This document shows, in pieces, positions 1-10,028 of a stretch of DNA of 24,923 nt. How positions within the stretch are numbered: position 1 is the first letter of the stretch; each line of letters begins with the position of its first letter. Made by a program: the position numbers and the translations under genes. Under the pieces are notes generated by a model. The model did not search any database. It had not been told where the DNA came from and saw only the letters and a program-made list of their open reading frames with translations. This stretch comes from Perkinsus olseni (Eukaryota; Perkinsozoa; Perkinsida): assembly GCA_013115125.1 (NCBI GenBank), contig JABANN010000503.1, positions 1-24,923 of the forward strand, given 5' to 3'.

Positions 1-176
1 ACAGGTTCGTCTTCTGGCCCATACCCGATGTTACTTGCCCAACCACTACGACCACGACTACCACTACTCCTACTACTACCACTACTCCTAGTACTACCAC
101 AACTACCACTACTACGATTACTGAGGCAACTTGCACTTGTGCCCCATGCACTTGTGACGTTCAGGCTCATCAGTGA
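1..176 (+). CDS. C-terminal end of a Thr-rich secreted-type protein (partial)
   Basis: The frame beginning at base 3 is open from the window edge to a TGA at 174-176. It reads a short segment containing VTCP, then about 25 threonines broken only by Pro-Thr and Pro-Ser steps, then a Cys-rich tail (CTCAPCTCDVQAHQ). Thr/Pro runs next to paired cysteines are typical of O-glycosylated linkers or stalks in extracellular proteins; that is family knowledge, not something the sequence proves. The ACC/ACT/ACG codon mixture argues for selection on Thr rather than a plain triplet expansion. The 5' part lies outside the window, and ACAG at bases 1-4 could be a splice acceptor. Function is not recognisable. 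Confidence 0.5.
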   Translation, partial: RFVFWPIPDVTCPTTTTTTTTTPTTTTTPSTTTTTTTTITEATCTCAPCTCDVQAHQ

Positions 177-1225
177 GTCCATCGAGAGAAGTTATCGCCT
201 GTGTGAGCGAGCATTTTCACTAATTTCAATTACGTTCAGCCATGTGTGTTTGACTTTTTTTCTTTCTTCTTTGCTGCTGTTGTTCGTCAAGAATACCGGC
301 AGTTCGTGTGTTGCCTAATTTTACTCTATGAGGGATATATTGACTTGTGTTGTCGCTCGAGTTTGATGACGACGAGACGTGAATATCAGCTATCACTGGA
401 CAGCTGGTTGAAATTCATTTCTTACCACGGGGAGTCGGCTTGGTCGGTAACTTTCGTGAAGAGAGATGCGCGATGATATCCTCTCACCACCACATGATGC
501 CCGTTGTGCGTTAAGCGAATGCTGCATAATAGTGTGTTGAAGCAGACGCGCTGAATAGTTCAACTTGAGTACGAAGGAGGGTAAAGGGTCTCAATAAGCC
601 ATATAAGTGTCGTCGTGCATTGTTTAGTCGATACCGAAGTGTGGAAGGAGTGGTATCCGGATTTACTAGCGAGTATCCAATGTTGTTGCGGGTCACGACA
701 AGAAAGCAAGCCAAGAACAGAGAACACATCTGATCTGCTAATGGGTTCAATTCATTGAGCTTGGTCGAATAGGGCGTGCGCGGATTGCGCACCGCCAACG
801 CTCTGGCTAACAAAGTTCGAGAAAGGTTTGTGGTTGGAGACCTTGACGAGTGGTTATACCCGAGCCCGCCCTCCCTCCCAACAAGCGTCACTCCTAGCCT
901 GCACGAAATACGACAAGACGACAAGGGAAGTCCAACGACCACCCGCCATTAAGTCATTTCAACAAACAGACTCGGTTACTCTCATAACTGCAATAGGAAC
1001 GGATAATAAAGTGCAACCGGATTGACCCGATATTGGTAGCAGCTCGACTGGCAAGCAAAAGTGAAGACAAGCTTGTGGTGGTGTTGTACGAGGTAGAGAA
1101 GGTCCTGCACGGATGTTCAGAGGGTACAACGGTCGTACCTGCAGATGAGGCTCAGACACCTTGGAGGGGATTCCAGTCACACGTTCAGGTGGCAGAATGA
1201 GGTATAAAGAGCCCCCTCAAGGGAC
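177..1225. other. Convergent intergenic stretch, no gene recognised
   Basis: This lies between the stop of the Thr-rich frame (+) and the stop of the GPH transporter (-), so it should hold two 3' UTRs and terminators. Open frames here, including a 143-codon one on the minus strand at 511-942, have no recognisable domain, no plausible splice pattern and mixed composition. I see no tRNA, repeat array or mobile-element ends. Confidence 0.5.
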
Positions 1226-4200
1226 TCACCAGCTGCCCTTTCGGAGGAGAACAGCAGCCGCACCGAGGACCCCGACGCCCCCAATCACGAATGATGCCGC
1301 ATCGCTGCCGAAGAGAGAGTTGAGTGGACCCCCGAGCTGACAAGACCGTCGTTAGTCGTGGAAGGTGCATCGAGACTTACGAGGGCTACGAATATCTGCG
1401 GCAGGCAGATGGACAAATTGAGGGCCCCCATGTAGGTCCCGGGTTTGGAGGAATCGTCGGCAACTCTCTGGGCAATACGACCAGTCAGCGCGAAGGGAAC
1501 TGTCATCGCTAATGCTCCTCTGACGGAGATAAAGAAATTAGTACAACAAAAAACAGGTGTGATGCGACTTACAGTGGCCCAGCCAAGGCCAACCATGTTT
1601 GGACGCCTGCGATGGTGCCAGTAAAGACTCCAACAGCAAAAAGAATGGAGAGGAGGAGGATGAGAGCGAGGCCCAGGAGGGAGCATCCCCATATCATCCA
1701 CAGTCGGGGGTTCAACATCTGGGGGAAGCGGACCTGAGGGAGGTCGTGTACGGGTAGGTGGTATCTGTGGACGGAGACCGCTCACCCCGATGATTGAGAA
1801 AAGGGCAGAAGCCATCGCCGAGAGAATTGATCCGTGAAAGATACCGCGCGCCGCGATATTAAGGTTACGTTCATACACTTGACTATCGTCCGACGGGTTG
1901 GGGAGGATCTGAGAATCCAACGAGCTCATAAGATGCATGGGTCAACCTAAGATACCTGAGCTGCTATGAAATGCGAGCGATAGATGCAGAGGCTGAACCA
2001 ACCGAACCAAGATAGCGCCATAGCTCCGATGATCGTCCGGAAAGCACCGGAGTCTGTCCGAATATCTTGGTAATACTGAGTCCAGCCGGAGAACACGGGG
2101 CTCGGCTGCTCAACCTATAAAGAAGATGTTTCAACGGGATGGATGATCTTCGGGGGAGGCACCTGGTCAAGGTCCTGAGTAGTTCTTAGAGCCTCGTATC
2201 GAGCTGTATCACGAGACTTCCACAGCATAGCCGAGACAGAGATCGATGCGGTGACGAGGACGATGAAGGCGTCCACTATCACCGACACACGTAGACCATA
2301 GCACCCAGGTACGAATTCCACAGGGCAGCTTCCTCCTGAACATTTTCGAGGGCATATCTGACAGGAGCATATCAAAATATTTTCTCCGGTTTGAGGGCAC
2401 ACGAAATTAAATTGCATGCTGCGTTATAGAACACTTCATGATCGGTTCAATGCGCTCATGTTCACTCTGGCTAAGGTATACGTAAATGGTCGAATGATAT
2501 TGTTTCATATCTTCGTCGAAAATTCTTCGACATAATTTTACCCTCGATGAGGAAAAGGTCACGGAAACGAGGCACACATTGCAACGGCTCAACGGAAACT
2601 GTTCCACTATGAAGCGGAGAGATTAAGCAATTGATAGAGTCTTTCACGAGCACGGCGCGCACCGTAGGCGTCGTGATAGCCCTTGAGCTTATCCGACAAG
2701 GATGAGCAACCAGCAGATCCCCCGAGGATGTGTCATCACCAGCTTTGATCGTAGGTATTTAGAGGAAGGCTGTCGACGTTTCTGGATGAACCGAGCGACG
2801 GCACTGTGAAGAGTACGATCAACCCGTGGCACTTCGGCAAGCCCACCGTCTGCGAATACACGGCTTGGAGCGGCTTACCATGAGCTGCTCGTATAAGAAT
2901 ACCAGGCGCTGCTTGAGCTCGAGAACAGTCTAGCCGAACCGGGCAGCAACCTCCTCGGAGGAGGTTCGGGCGTCCCGTCGGGACGGTCCCGATAATCAGG
3001 CATCATAAGCCAGAGGGCTCGCACGGCTGACAAGCCTGGGACCTCTGGGACGCCATCCCGGAACTGCAGTCATGACGAAGTGTCCACTCACTCTAGCTCG
3101 TACTCGACGCAGGAGGAATGCGGCAATTCACAAACGTTGCAAGTCAGTGATCAAGTCACCAACAGTCTCCCCTGACTCCAACCTGCACCCTATAGCATGT
3201 ATGGCCCCGCAGCGAGACCAGCACAACTAGAGGGGTCAAATGTTATGAGTTTCGACCACCAACAAAATTGAAGCTCGGCAGGTGGACTGGTCACCGGCGC
3301 TACCCTGAGTTTCAGCTTCGCCCTCGGCCGGAACAGCGTCAGTCTTCCCCATCTCCGGCCGCAACCGTTAATGGCGGCCAAGGAACACCAGTCAGTTGCG
3401 ACAACTCCCCAGGGGCTGAGAAGTCGCAGGTCCATTTGAGAAATTCAGCAACGTGAGGCGAGCTTATCGCAGTACGGATACGCACGGCCAAGAACCATTG
3501 TGCTAGACATTTAGTAACAAGAGTGTCAATGGCCGATTGTCGAGCGTTCAGGATGAGAGATTAACTGATTTGAAGAAGCCATTTATATGTACGACTCGTG
3601 AGTTTCTTATCGCCTCCCAGGAGGATACCTCCGAGCCAAGATCAATCCACGATGCTTCCGACCAGTCCCGACTGGCTATCCATCCCGCACACAGTATCCC
3701 GAGATCGCTTCTGAGAGGGAGCAGTGAATGGACGAGCCACGAGTTTGCAAGCAGCAGCTCACATGAACGTTTGAGTGAAGAAGCCGGCGGAGAGATGTTT
3801 GCTGGGAGCTACGTCGACGAGGGCCGACCTGCTCACAACCATAACCACGTTGGCTGCAGCGTCGTAGATCCAAAATATGATTATTAAAACCGCCAATCCA
3901 CCAATATGGGAAGGACCTGACGTTTGTAATGGTAGAGAGTCGCAGCAGCTCTCAGGAGGCTATGCAAGATGGATATGAACGTGTTCGACCAAGCGCCCTG
4001 ACCCACCTTGATCACCGAGAAGTGCTCCCACTTCTACTGAGTATCCGATAATTACTGTACAGACACTCAGAGCCAACGCTCCTACTATTAGAAAAGGCGC
4101 CCGGCTTCGTCCGCTGCCGTGAGAGACATACCGATCGGACCAGCGACCAATTAAGGGTTGAACGATCATACCTGAGGGAGGCCGGAGAGACGAAGCAGCG

Positions 4201-4468
4201 GGAGTATACTTACCGGTGATGGGCCCGCATAACCAGACAAGAGAACTCAACGACTCCGATAACCCCATTTTGATGGCGATTGGAATGGAGAAAATTCCCC
4301 TGAGGTGAAGGGCATCGAGCACGTGGCTGCATGGCCTCAGCACTACTGCAGAGTCATCGAGCACGACGTAGCGAAGAAGGTGATGCCCGTAAGGCAGAGC
4401 CGTATCCATTCGGTAACAGAGATATCCTCTGGAATTCCCGAGCCCTCCTCGGTGGGTTCCTCCGTCAT
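1226..4468 (-). CDS. GPH-family sucrose-type sugar:proton symporter (SUT/SLC45-like), 11 exons
   Basis: Predicted 12-TM plasma-membrane or vacuolar sugar:H+ symporter. Exons (minus): 4468-4347, 4299-4214, 4171-4007, 3916-3763, 3710-3629, 2357-2163, 2114-1956, 1908-1786, 1733-1573, 1519-1381, 1336-1226. They total 1497 nt, giving 498 residues, about the usual SUT length. Family landmarks in order: TM1 with FSIPIAIKMGLSE; WLCGPITG then GMIVQPLIGRWSDR followed by GRSRAPF (the conserved SDR/GRRRP loop); FWIYDAAANVV and ALVDVAP in TM4; ALSWFGWFS at the start of the second half; MIWGCSLLG; and MTVPFALTG with GALNLSICLPQ in TM10-11. Start: ATG at 4468 leaves about 20 residues before TM1. The frame stays open upstream to 4801, so a longer N terminus is possible. 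Introns are 42-90 nt except the sixth sense-order gap at 2358-3628 (1271 nt). A Cys-rich extracytoplasmic loop (CPRKCSGGSC) precedes TM5. Substrate (sucrose, maltose or another sugar) cannot be read from sequence. Confidence 0.88.
2358..3628 (-). other. Long intron of the GPH transporter with decayed coding-like remnants
   Basis: Donor GTATCC at 3628 and acceptor CAG at 2358 define a 1271-nt intron in a gene whose other introns are 42-90 nt. Inside, on the minus strand around 2640-3000, are short coding-like stretches (KLKGYHDAYGARRARERLYQ; ELKQRLVFLYEQL) in different frames. They look like a broken inserted element, but I cannot name a family. No terminal repeats were found at the intron ends. 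Confidence 0.45.
2948..2985. repeat. Two adjacent perfect hairpins
   Basis: AACCTCCTC-G-GAGGAGGTT (2948-2966) is a 9-bp inverted repeat with a 1-nt centre. Four bases on, CGTCCC-GTC-GGGACG (2971-2985) is a 6-bp stem with a 3-nt loop. Both lie in the long transporter intron. Function unknown. Confidence 0.6.
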
Positions 4469-5002
4469 GACAAAAAACTGTTGCGAGCAGGATGTGTCCC
4501 CGGGGAACCACACCAGGTTTGTCGAAGCACTCGGAAGTATCCTAGGAATTCCGGCCCGGCGAAAGGCCAGCGAAGCTATAAAACTCTCACTGTAGTCGAG
4601 TTTGTTCCACTCCTGTAGCCGCAAATTACCATTACGACCATGATCCTCAGCAGACGGGACGACAGGCTTCGAGCTACGCTGCCCCTCCACCCCTACCAGT
4701 GCCCCGAGAGCACGGCGTGTTATATACGAGCCCTTCCTGTGTGAATAGGAACTCCACTTCAACGCAATCGTATAAGATAACTCAGAAACAGAACATGACA
4801 TGCCTTCTGGCCGCTAGGACCATCGAAGGTCCAGTGGTATCTTTTCCTTGACCACCTTCTTGGTAACGGGGTCTCGGACGATCCTCTCCATTGAGCCAGC
4901 CCAGAGACTATGGCGATTGGGCTTGAAACTTGACTTGTACTCCTAAAGATCAGTCAGTGCTACGTTTGCCAAAAGGAGCTCTAGTGACTGCGAGAAACCC
5001 TG

Positions 5003-5013
5003 AGTTCGATTCC
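5003..5013 (+). other. B-box/T-arm-like site F
   Basis: AGTTCGATTCC matches the Pol III B-box consensus GGTTCGANNCC with one mismatch. It is preceded by GCTCTAGTGACTGCGAGAAA, which faintly recalls a tRNA D arm, but no cloverleaf closes. Confidence 0.35.
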
Positions 5014-5138
5014 TGGAAGATGCAATTCTCTTTCGATAAAATGTCCCCGCGGGAAACCTCGTAATCTGCATCAACGGAACTAGTCAGCGAAACTCAGAAA
5101 CTAACAGTAACTCGTTGCGACGTCGATGCGGGATGCCG

Positions 5139-5148
5139 GGATAGAACC
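5139..5148 (-). other. B-box/T-arm-like site E
   Basis: On the minus strand CCCCTGGTTCTATCCCGG gives a partly paired T-arm-like hairpin. It lies about 125 nt from site F on the opposite strand. No matching A box or acceptor stem was found. Confidence 0.3.
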
Positions 5149-5150
5149 AG

Positions 5151-5411
5151 GGGCCTCTCGATTACCCATTTATATTCGACATTCCTCCACCGCATAACGT
5201 CTTCCCCGCGATAGCCAAACCGTTTACTATGCTTATCCATCTTCTCATCGGGCTGATAGACAAACGAACCATTGAGGCCTCACCCATGCCATCCGCGCCA
5301 TCCGCCGACCGAGCACTTTCCACACAGAGACAGGTCGCAACGGACGAGCGGCAATCGATAACGGCGACCAGTCCATGGCCTACCAAAGACTTGTTCAATT
5401 TCTTTGGATAA
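5151..5411 (+). CDS. Unassigned open frame, possible 3' exon
   Basis: After an AG at 5149-5150 the plus frame is open for 86 codons to TAA at 5409-5411. It starts GPLDYPFIFDIPPPHNVFPA, passes a hydrophobic stretch (MLIHLLIGLI), then a Ser/Ala/Pro-rich tail ending DLFNFFG. The start could be a splice acceptor of a terminal exon, but no upstream exon was found, and the opposite strand is also open across most of the stretch. No family recognised; it may be chance. Confidence 0.2.
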   Translation, partial: GPLDYPFIFDIPPPHNVFPAIAKPFTMLIHLLIGLIDKRTIEASPMPSAPSADRALSTQRQVATDERQSITATSPWPTKDLFNFFG

Positions 5412-6327
5412 GACCGCACCATGGTGACCTGTCCATTAGCCATAACTGATATCCGATATTCATCTGAAAGATACGACCTTGCTCAAGGGGGCCCTCCCTC
5501 AGCCGCGAGGATGCAAGACAGTGTGTAGTAGTGAACAAAGCATGCACGAGCACCGTGCTCTCTTGCAACAATCGGTGGTGTGCTGTTCAGCGGTAGCATA
5601 TCCGCTTACTTAGTTTGGGTTTGATATTAGGATGTACTTCAGGAGACTTCATTATCCTCCTCGTGGGACGCCTGAGGGCGACAAATTAAGATACAGCTCC
5701 CAGTGAGCCAGAGTGAGGGAAAGAGCGCACCGCACCATGAGGCTCCTTGAGAAAGACATCCGATCGAGACGCCCAAGACAAGACTGATGACGTAGCCTCC
5801 CCACACGTCACCGCAATAAGCGTGACATCAGGGTTCAGCCAGGCACGCAGTCACCACCCCGTACCGACGTCAATCGGAGCACTACAGTACCATAAATCCC
5901 GCTCATCGTGATGAGCGATGGGAGTCGGACAAGACTCCCTCACTCTAACGCACTCGCTTTCACTTTACCACATTTCCCGTGTATCCCCCCAGAAAGTAGC
6001 TGTTTCTACCCCACACGAAGTTCCCCAAGGCAGCCCCCCTCACGCAAATCCGCATGTCCGGCCAGGGGTGGTAGGAATGTATCGCCGAGCATCCATGGCG
6101 TAATGCCGGCTTCTCAATAGCCCCGCTGAGGGACGCAGAAGGGTGGCCATGCCCAGAGACCCGACACTTGATAACAAGAAAGAATTAGTGAGAGATGACG
6201 AGCCCGTTAGATGTTGATTGAGTAACACCACGACGGAGGGGATAAGAAACCCGGTAATGAGGAATACTAATGAACAGTGTGTTCAGAAATCGTGCCTGGT
6301 GGTGAGCAAAACTGCACAACATGCAGC

Positions 6328-6339
6328 GCTTCGCTCCGC
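6328..6339 (-). repeat. Dispersed GCGGAGCGAAGC motif, site 1 (3' UTR of HisRS copy 1)
   Basis: The exact 12-mer GCGGAGCGAAGC (sense of the gene) begins 4 nt after the TAG stop. It is conserved at the same place in copy 2. Other exact sites: 6744, 8134, 10013, 13436, 17709, 20999. Confidence 0.8.
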
Positions 6340-6343
6340 CTAT

Positions 6344-9009
6344 CTACTCGGCCTTTTGCTCATCAAAGTGTGACTTTGCGTTGGCGAGGTCCGATACCGG
6401 TATGTCTATTTGTACACGTGCCTCCGAATCACCTGAATGGTCCACGAGAGATGAGGACGAGTTACCCCCCTCCCGCCGCTGCTGACCTGTGCGGAGATCC
6501 TTAATGCGGACCTTACCCGCCTCCCATTCACTTGGTGCTACGAACGCTATCTTATCGGCACCAACACGATCCGCATATCTGACAAGTACATCAATGAGAT
6601 TTAGTGAAGAGATGTTATGAGAGACGCTTGCACGCATGCACAAGTTATTCGCCCTACCTGAACTGCTTATCAACACGCTTGCCCGCTTCGAGCATCATGT
6701 CCACAGCGGCTCCGCCAGACCTAGAAAATTCACAACCAGAAGTGCTTCGCTCCGCTAAAGGACCTTCCCTTACCTAAGGCCAGCAGCGACCTCCAAAGCC
6801 TGACCATACATTCCCTTGTAGGCTGCAACGACGAAGTCAACCCGATGGGGGATGTCAGGAAGGAGACCACGCTCTGAAGCATTGATGATTCCCGCGCGCC
6901 ACGAAACTGCCGACACTCCTACCTAGGAGGAGCTCATAGATCACACAGTCACCAAAGCCGAATCCAACGCACGGTATCTCCGATGGGGCTCCGTACAGGG
7001 ACAGGAGTCTAAAGAAGATGCAACCTTCTTCAGCGCAGGAGGATCTCCGAGGCCCTCACCTGTCGTAACGTCCGCCACCCGCTATGGCGCGTAACTCACC
7101 CTTACGGTCGAACGCCTCCCAGACGATACCTGCTCAGTGACAATACCACCTCTCAATAAACTTAGGACAGCCAAAGCAAATGGTAACCAGCGAATCGATA
7201 CTGAGTGTATGCCGCCCACCTGTATAATATGCGAGGCCTCGGACAACAGATGCATCAAAGACGAGCCAGTCGGCGAATCCGTAGTTCTTAGCGAACTCGA
7301 AGAGCCTCTCGACGTCGGCGACATCTGAGGACAGAGAGAATACCATTTGATGACCGACTTGACCAACAAGCTGAGATCCTCCACCCTCACCTTCAGCACA
7401 GCTCTCTCCGGCAATCTCCTTGAACTCCTCAATCGAGCCAGCGGCAGTGGCGTCGACCACACGCTCTGATGGAAACGATAAGACCGACGGTAAGGAGGGG
7501 GGCTACTCACCAGCAACGGCCGTCTGCAGACCGATGTCCTCCACCATCTGCCTCACCACCTACCACGGTACACCGAGTGCCCGAGGTTGGAGGGGCTCCT
7601 AGTTCACGCTTACCTCCTCCCGTCCAACCTTATCGATCTTATCGACGACAACACAGACCTTAGCGAACTCATCAGCCCCGACACCAGAGGCCTTCAACAC
7701 AGACTGGAGGATGGCTCGGGAGTTCACTCTGAGGAGAGGTGGGGCATGATGGGCCATTGATGGATGCAAAGCGCTTCTTACTTGATACCAACATCAGCGC
7801 TGGTTAGGCCGACCTTCTTGAAGAAGCCGACCATCGTCGCGAGGAGCTCAAGCTCGGCGGTGATATCAGAAATGCCTGAGGTGAGGGAAGGGTTCGGTAG
7901 GTGGATGAACGAAGGGCGTCTCACCAACGATATCGCAGTTCCACTGATAATGTTCACGCTTACGACCACGCTGAGTCGTCTCGAATCTCCAACACTGTGG
8001 GATGGAGAACCACTTCAGAGGGAGGACCTGATGGACAGTTAGCAGGAAATAATCCTCAAGGCAGGATACGGCATCCGCGATCAGTCGGAGAATACGAAAG
8101 CCGGGCGGCTACTCGGACGCTCGAGTCTCAACAGCGGAGCGAAGCACGACGAGTGACCCTCACCTCGGCCATCTGTGCAGTGGCATTATGGCTGCCCTCG
8201 GCACTCATCCTAACCCTCGACAGGACCATCCTCGCCAGGGTCGGCGTCATCTCCGGTCGGAGCGTTACCCGATGGTCCTCCTTATCAACGAAGTTGTACC
8301 TATAACGAAGTTGTAACGGAGTCCCGATGACTAGTCAGGAATTTCGTGGCGCGCGACAACGCTTCTGGACGAGTAAAGGTTATTACGAACAAATCTCCCG
8401 AAAAACGACACAAATTGTGTGACAAAATTACTCCGATTCCAAACAAATTTCTGATCAAGGCGCCAGCCCATACGCTTAGCAGCGGCCGCAACCCATCCGG
8501 TCTCCGACTAGCACCACCCGTCTATTACATCTGCTCGACAATCTCCTCTCCAGCCTTCCTCTTGTAGAGGTCCTCATTCTCGAGTACGGGAGCGTCGTAC
8601 TCAGAAAACCCGTATTGGGTCGATACAGAGCGCCACTGACTGAAGAGCCAGTTCTGAAGAGGACTCAACATGACTAGACGAAGTGGCGACCACCATGCAG
8701 GTGGGAAGGCTGGGATGAAGACAAATCTGTTCTTCACTTACTCGAACGCGCATGTCCTCCGGGAAGAAGTCCCGAGTGCCACTAGGAGGGTCGAAGGAGA
8801 TAACTGAATTGAAGAACCTGTTAACGATTCCACCGTTCATGGCCGGTATTACCATTCTCGAATTCTGGCTGCTTGTTGCCTCCCTTCTTAGCGGCCTTCT
8901 TCGCGAGTTTCTTAGCTTGCTTCTTGGACATACCCTCAGGGACGACGAGCTTCTCGGTGGTGCTTGGCACTGCTACCTCAGGAGCGGCGGCGGCCGGAGT
9001 CGAAGACAT
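6344..9009 (-). CDS. Histidyl-tRNA synthetase, copy 1 (15 exons)
   Basis: Charges tRNA-His with histidine (class II aaRS). Exons (minus): 9009-8853, 8803-8742, 8653-8529, 8299-8164, 8027-7925, 7875-7782, 7728-7614, 7559-7511, 7465-7391, 7324-7220, 7129-7060, 7008-6923, 6873-6774, 6720-6658, 6578-6344. They sum to 1575 nt, 524 residues, without a break. A Lys-rich N-terminal tail ([15 protein letters not shown], about residues 27-41) precedes the catalytic core: [13 protein letters not shown]; motif 1 near [21 protein letters not shown]; motif 2 [18 protein letters not shown] (about residues 173-190); HisA RGLAYYTG (about 333-340); GGGRYD (about 358). Motif 3 is VGFGFGD, as in plant-type HisRS, not the Arg-bearing form of bacterial HisS. 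The C-terminal anticodon-binding domain runs from [11 protein letters not shown] to [16 protein letters not shown] at 9009 is the first in frame after a stop-rich leader. Introns are 45-229 nt. It is flanked by a tandem paralogue at 10029-15338. Confidence 0.93.
6744..6755 (-). repeat. GCGGAGCGAAGC motif, site 2 (HisRS copy 1, last-but-one-but-one intron)
   Basis: Lies in the 53-nt intron 6721-6773, about 18 nt from the donor, in the sense orientation (context TTTAGCGGAGCGAAGCACT). The corresponding intron of copy 2 is unrelated and lacks the motif. Confidence 0.8.
7054..7327 (-). repeat. Tract identical to 12007-12280 in HisRS copy 2
   Basis: About 274 nt are identical by eye between the two HisRS genes. 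The tract spans exon 11, the whole 90-nt intron 10 and all of exon 10. Sequence on both sides diverges sharply, and intron 9 is unrelated (66 versus 254 nt). Identity through an intron points to recent gene conversion rather than selection on protein. Confidence 0.8.
8134..8145 (+). repeat. GCGGAGCGAAGC motif, site 3 (HisRS copy 1 intron 4)
   Basis: Context AACAGCGGAGCGAAGCA, in the 136-nt intron 8028-8163, antisense to the gene. The same 17 nt recur at site 6 in an Spt5 intron. Confidence 0.8.
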
Positions 9010-9558
9010 GTTTATGGTCTCGAAGTAAACCAGGCTGAACAAATCAGTCCAACTGAGTCGTGTGGACGAAGCCTCGCGAACTCTTCAAACTGTGGAGCAA
9101 TGGTGCTGGTATCGCGCTCCGCTTCTCAATGACCTCCCGCCGATCGATGCCGCGCAAGGGTTTGTATTCCGGAGAGCAAGAGCAGTCATCGCCCCGCCGA
9201 GCTAAGGCCGTGCTACCGACCACTAGAAAGAGAAATTATGCGGTAGCGGTGGATGTAGGTACGATTTCCCTTCCCTCCGACTCCCTACACGCCCCCAGCA
9301 AGATTTCAGTTGACGAGGACCCGTGCTTTGATAGGTAATATACCATCCTCTGTGGTGCCGTATACTCCCTACACAATATAAGGGACAGTGCCACCGGGGA
9401 CCTGGGACACTAATCGATCAACTGGGCGAGCGCTAAATGCGAGAGCTCTCGACAAACATACATCAATTCTTTCTTTACCGCCATACCCTACCGACCGTGA
9501 GTAACGACTATGACGATTAATTCCGATAAATTCTGGCGATTCACGCGAGCACTCACCG

Positions 9559-9569
9559 GGGATCGAACC
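9559..9569 (-). other. B-box/T-arm-like site A
   Basis: On the minus strand CCGGG-TTCGATC-CCCGG is a perfect 5-bp T stem with a 7-nt loop and an exact B box (GGTTCGANNCC). The bases upstream do not form D or anticodon arms with a matching acceptor stem, so it is tRNA-like rather than a called tRNA. Confidence 0.5.
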
Positions 9570-10012
9570 CGGGTCCCCGCAGTTAGCTAAGAAGGTTCTA
9601 CTGGGATATGACAGCTCGCTAGTCAAAGTAACAGAGACATTCACATCGACCTCACCTGAGATTACCTTGCGGACCTGCTGCTGCTGAGCGTGACAGTATC
9701 GTGAATAGGCCACCACGGGAGGATATGGCCGCTGTCACTCGATCAGACCGTACCCACCTCACCTCTTCGATTAGACCGCCCTCTATGCGACATCTGCTGC
9801 CACGGCCGTAAACGGTTGATCACAACGTCACCACATCAAAGGGAGCTGCAGTTTTCGCGAAGACCGCAAAAGGGAGCTCATCGCACCGGAAAGGAATTCA
9901 GTTTCCTCCAACAAGACGACAGCATCTTCTCGAGAACGAGAAACTTGATCGAAAACAACAATCGCACAGGTCCAGCATGTTTTATTTCTCACGAGTAGCG
10001 GCAACATGCAGC

Positions 10013-10024
10013 GCTTCGCTCCGC
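10013..10024 (-). repeat. GCGGAGCGAAGC motif, site 4 (3' UTR of HisRS copy 2)
   Basis: Same position as site 1, 4 nt past the stop codon, inherited with the gene duplication. Confidence 0.8.
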
Positions 10025-10028
10025 CTAT

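Larger units (their letters stand above)
4469..6327. other. Intergenic region upstream of the transporter and downstream of HisRS copy 1
   Basis: The region should contain the transporter promoter (near 4470-4800, reading leftwards) and the HisRS copy 1 terminator. There is no recognisable promoter motif. It holds two tRNA T-arm-like sites (5003, 5139) and an unassigned open frame (5151-5411). Beyond 5412 I see only short mixed frames and nothing that resembles a known family. Confidence 0.45.
9010..10028. other. Spacer between the two HisRS genes
   Basis: About 1 kb holding the promoter side of copy 1 and the 3' flank of copy 2. No promoter motif is recognisable. The longest open frame (9369-9716, minus) runs through the T-arm-like site A and has no domain, so I do not call it. 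Homology with the 3' flank of copy 1 stops near 10002 (aligned to 6317), marking that edge of the duplication. The 5' leaders of the two genes are not alike. Confidence 0.5.

Noticed and set aside
511-942. 143-codon minus-strand frame
   Set aside because: No recognisable motif and no link to the transporter, whose stop at 1226 follows the expected last TM.
1285-1938. Continuous 217-codon minus-strand frame taken as one exon
   Set aside because: It is a read-through of four transporter exons and three introns; the spliced frame restores the SUT signatures and gives a 3n total.
4469-4801. 111-codon N-terminal extension of the transporter
   Set aside because: The frame is open, but its composition is mixed with no homology, and the ATG at 4468 gives the usual short pre-TM1 segment. 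It is kept only as an alternative start.
8752-9132. 126-codon plus-strand frame
   Set aside because: Antisense shadow of HisRS exons 1 and 2.
9540-9620. A tRNA gene on the minus strand
   Set aside because: The T arm is perfect, but no D arm, anticodon arm or 7-bp acceptor stem could be paired.
9369-9716. 115-codon minus-strand frame between the HisRS genes
   Set aside because: It reads through the T-arm-like site; no domain, start context or splice partner.
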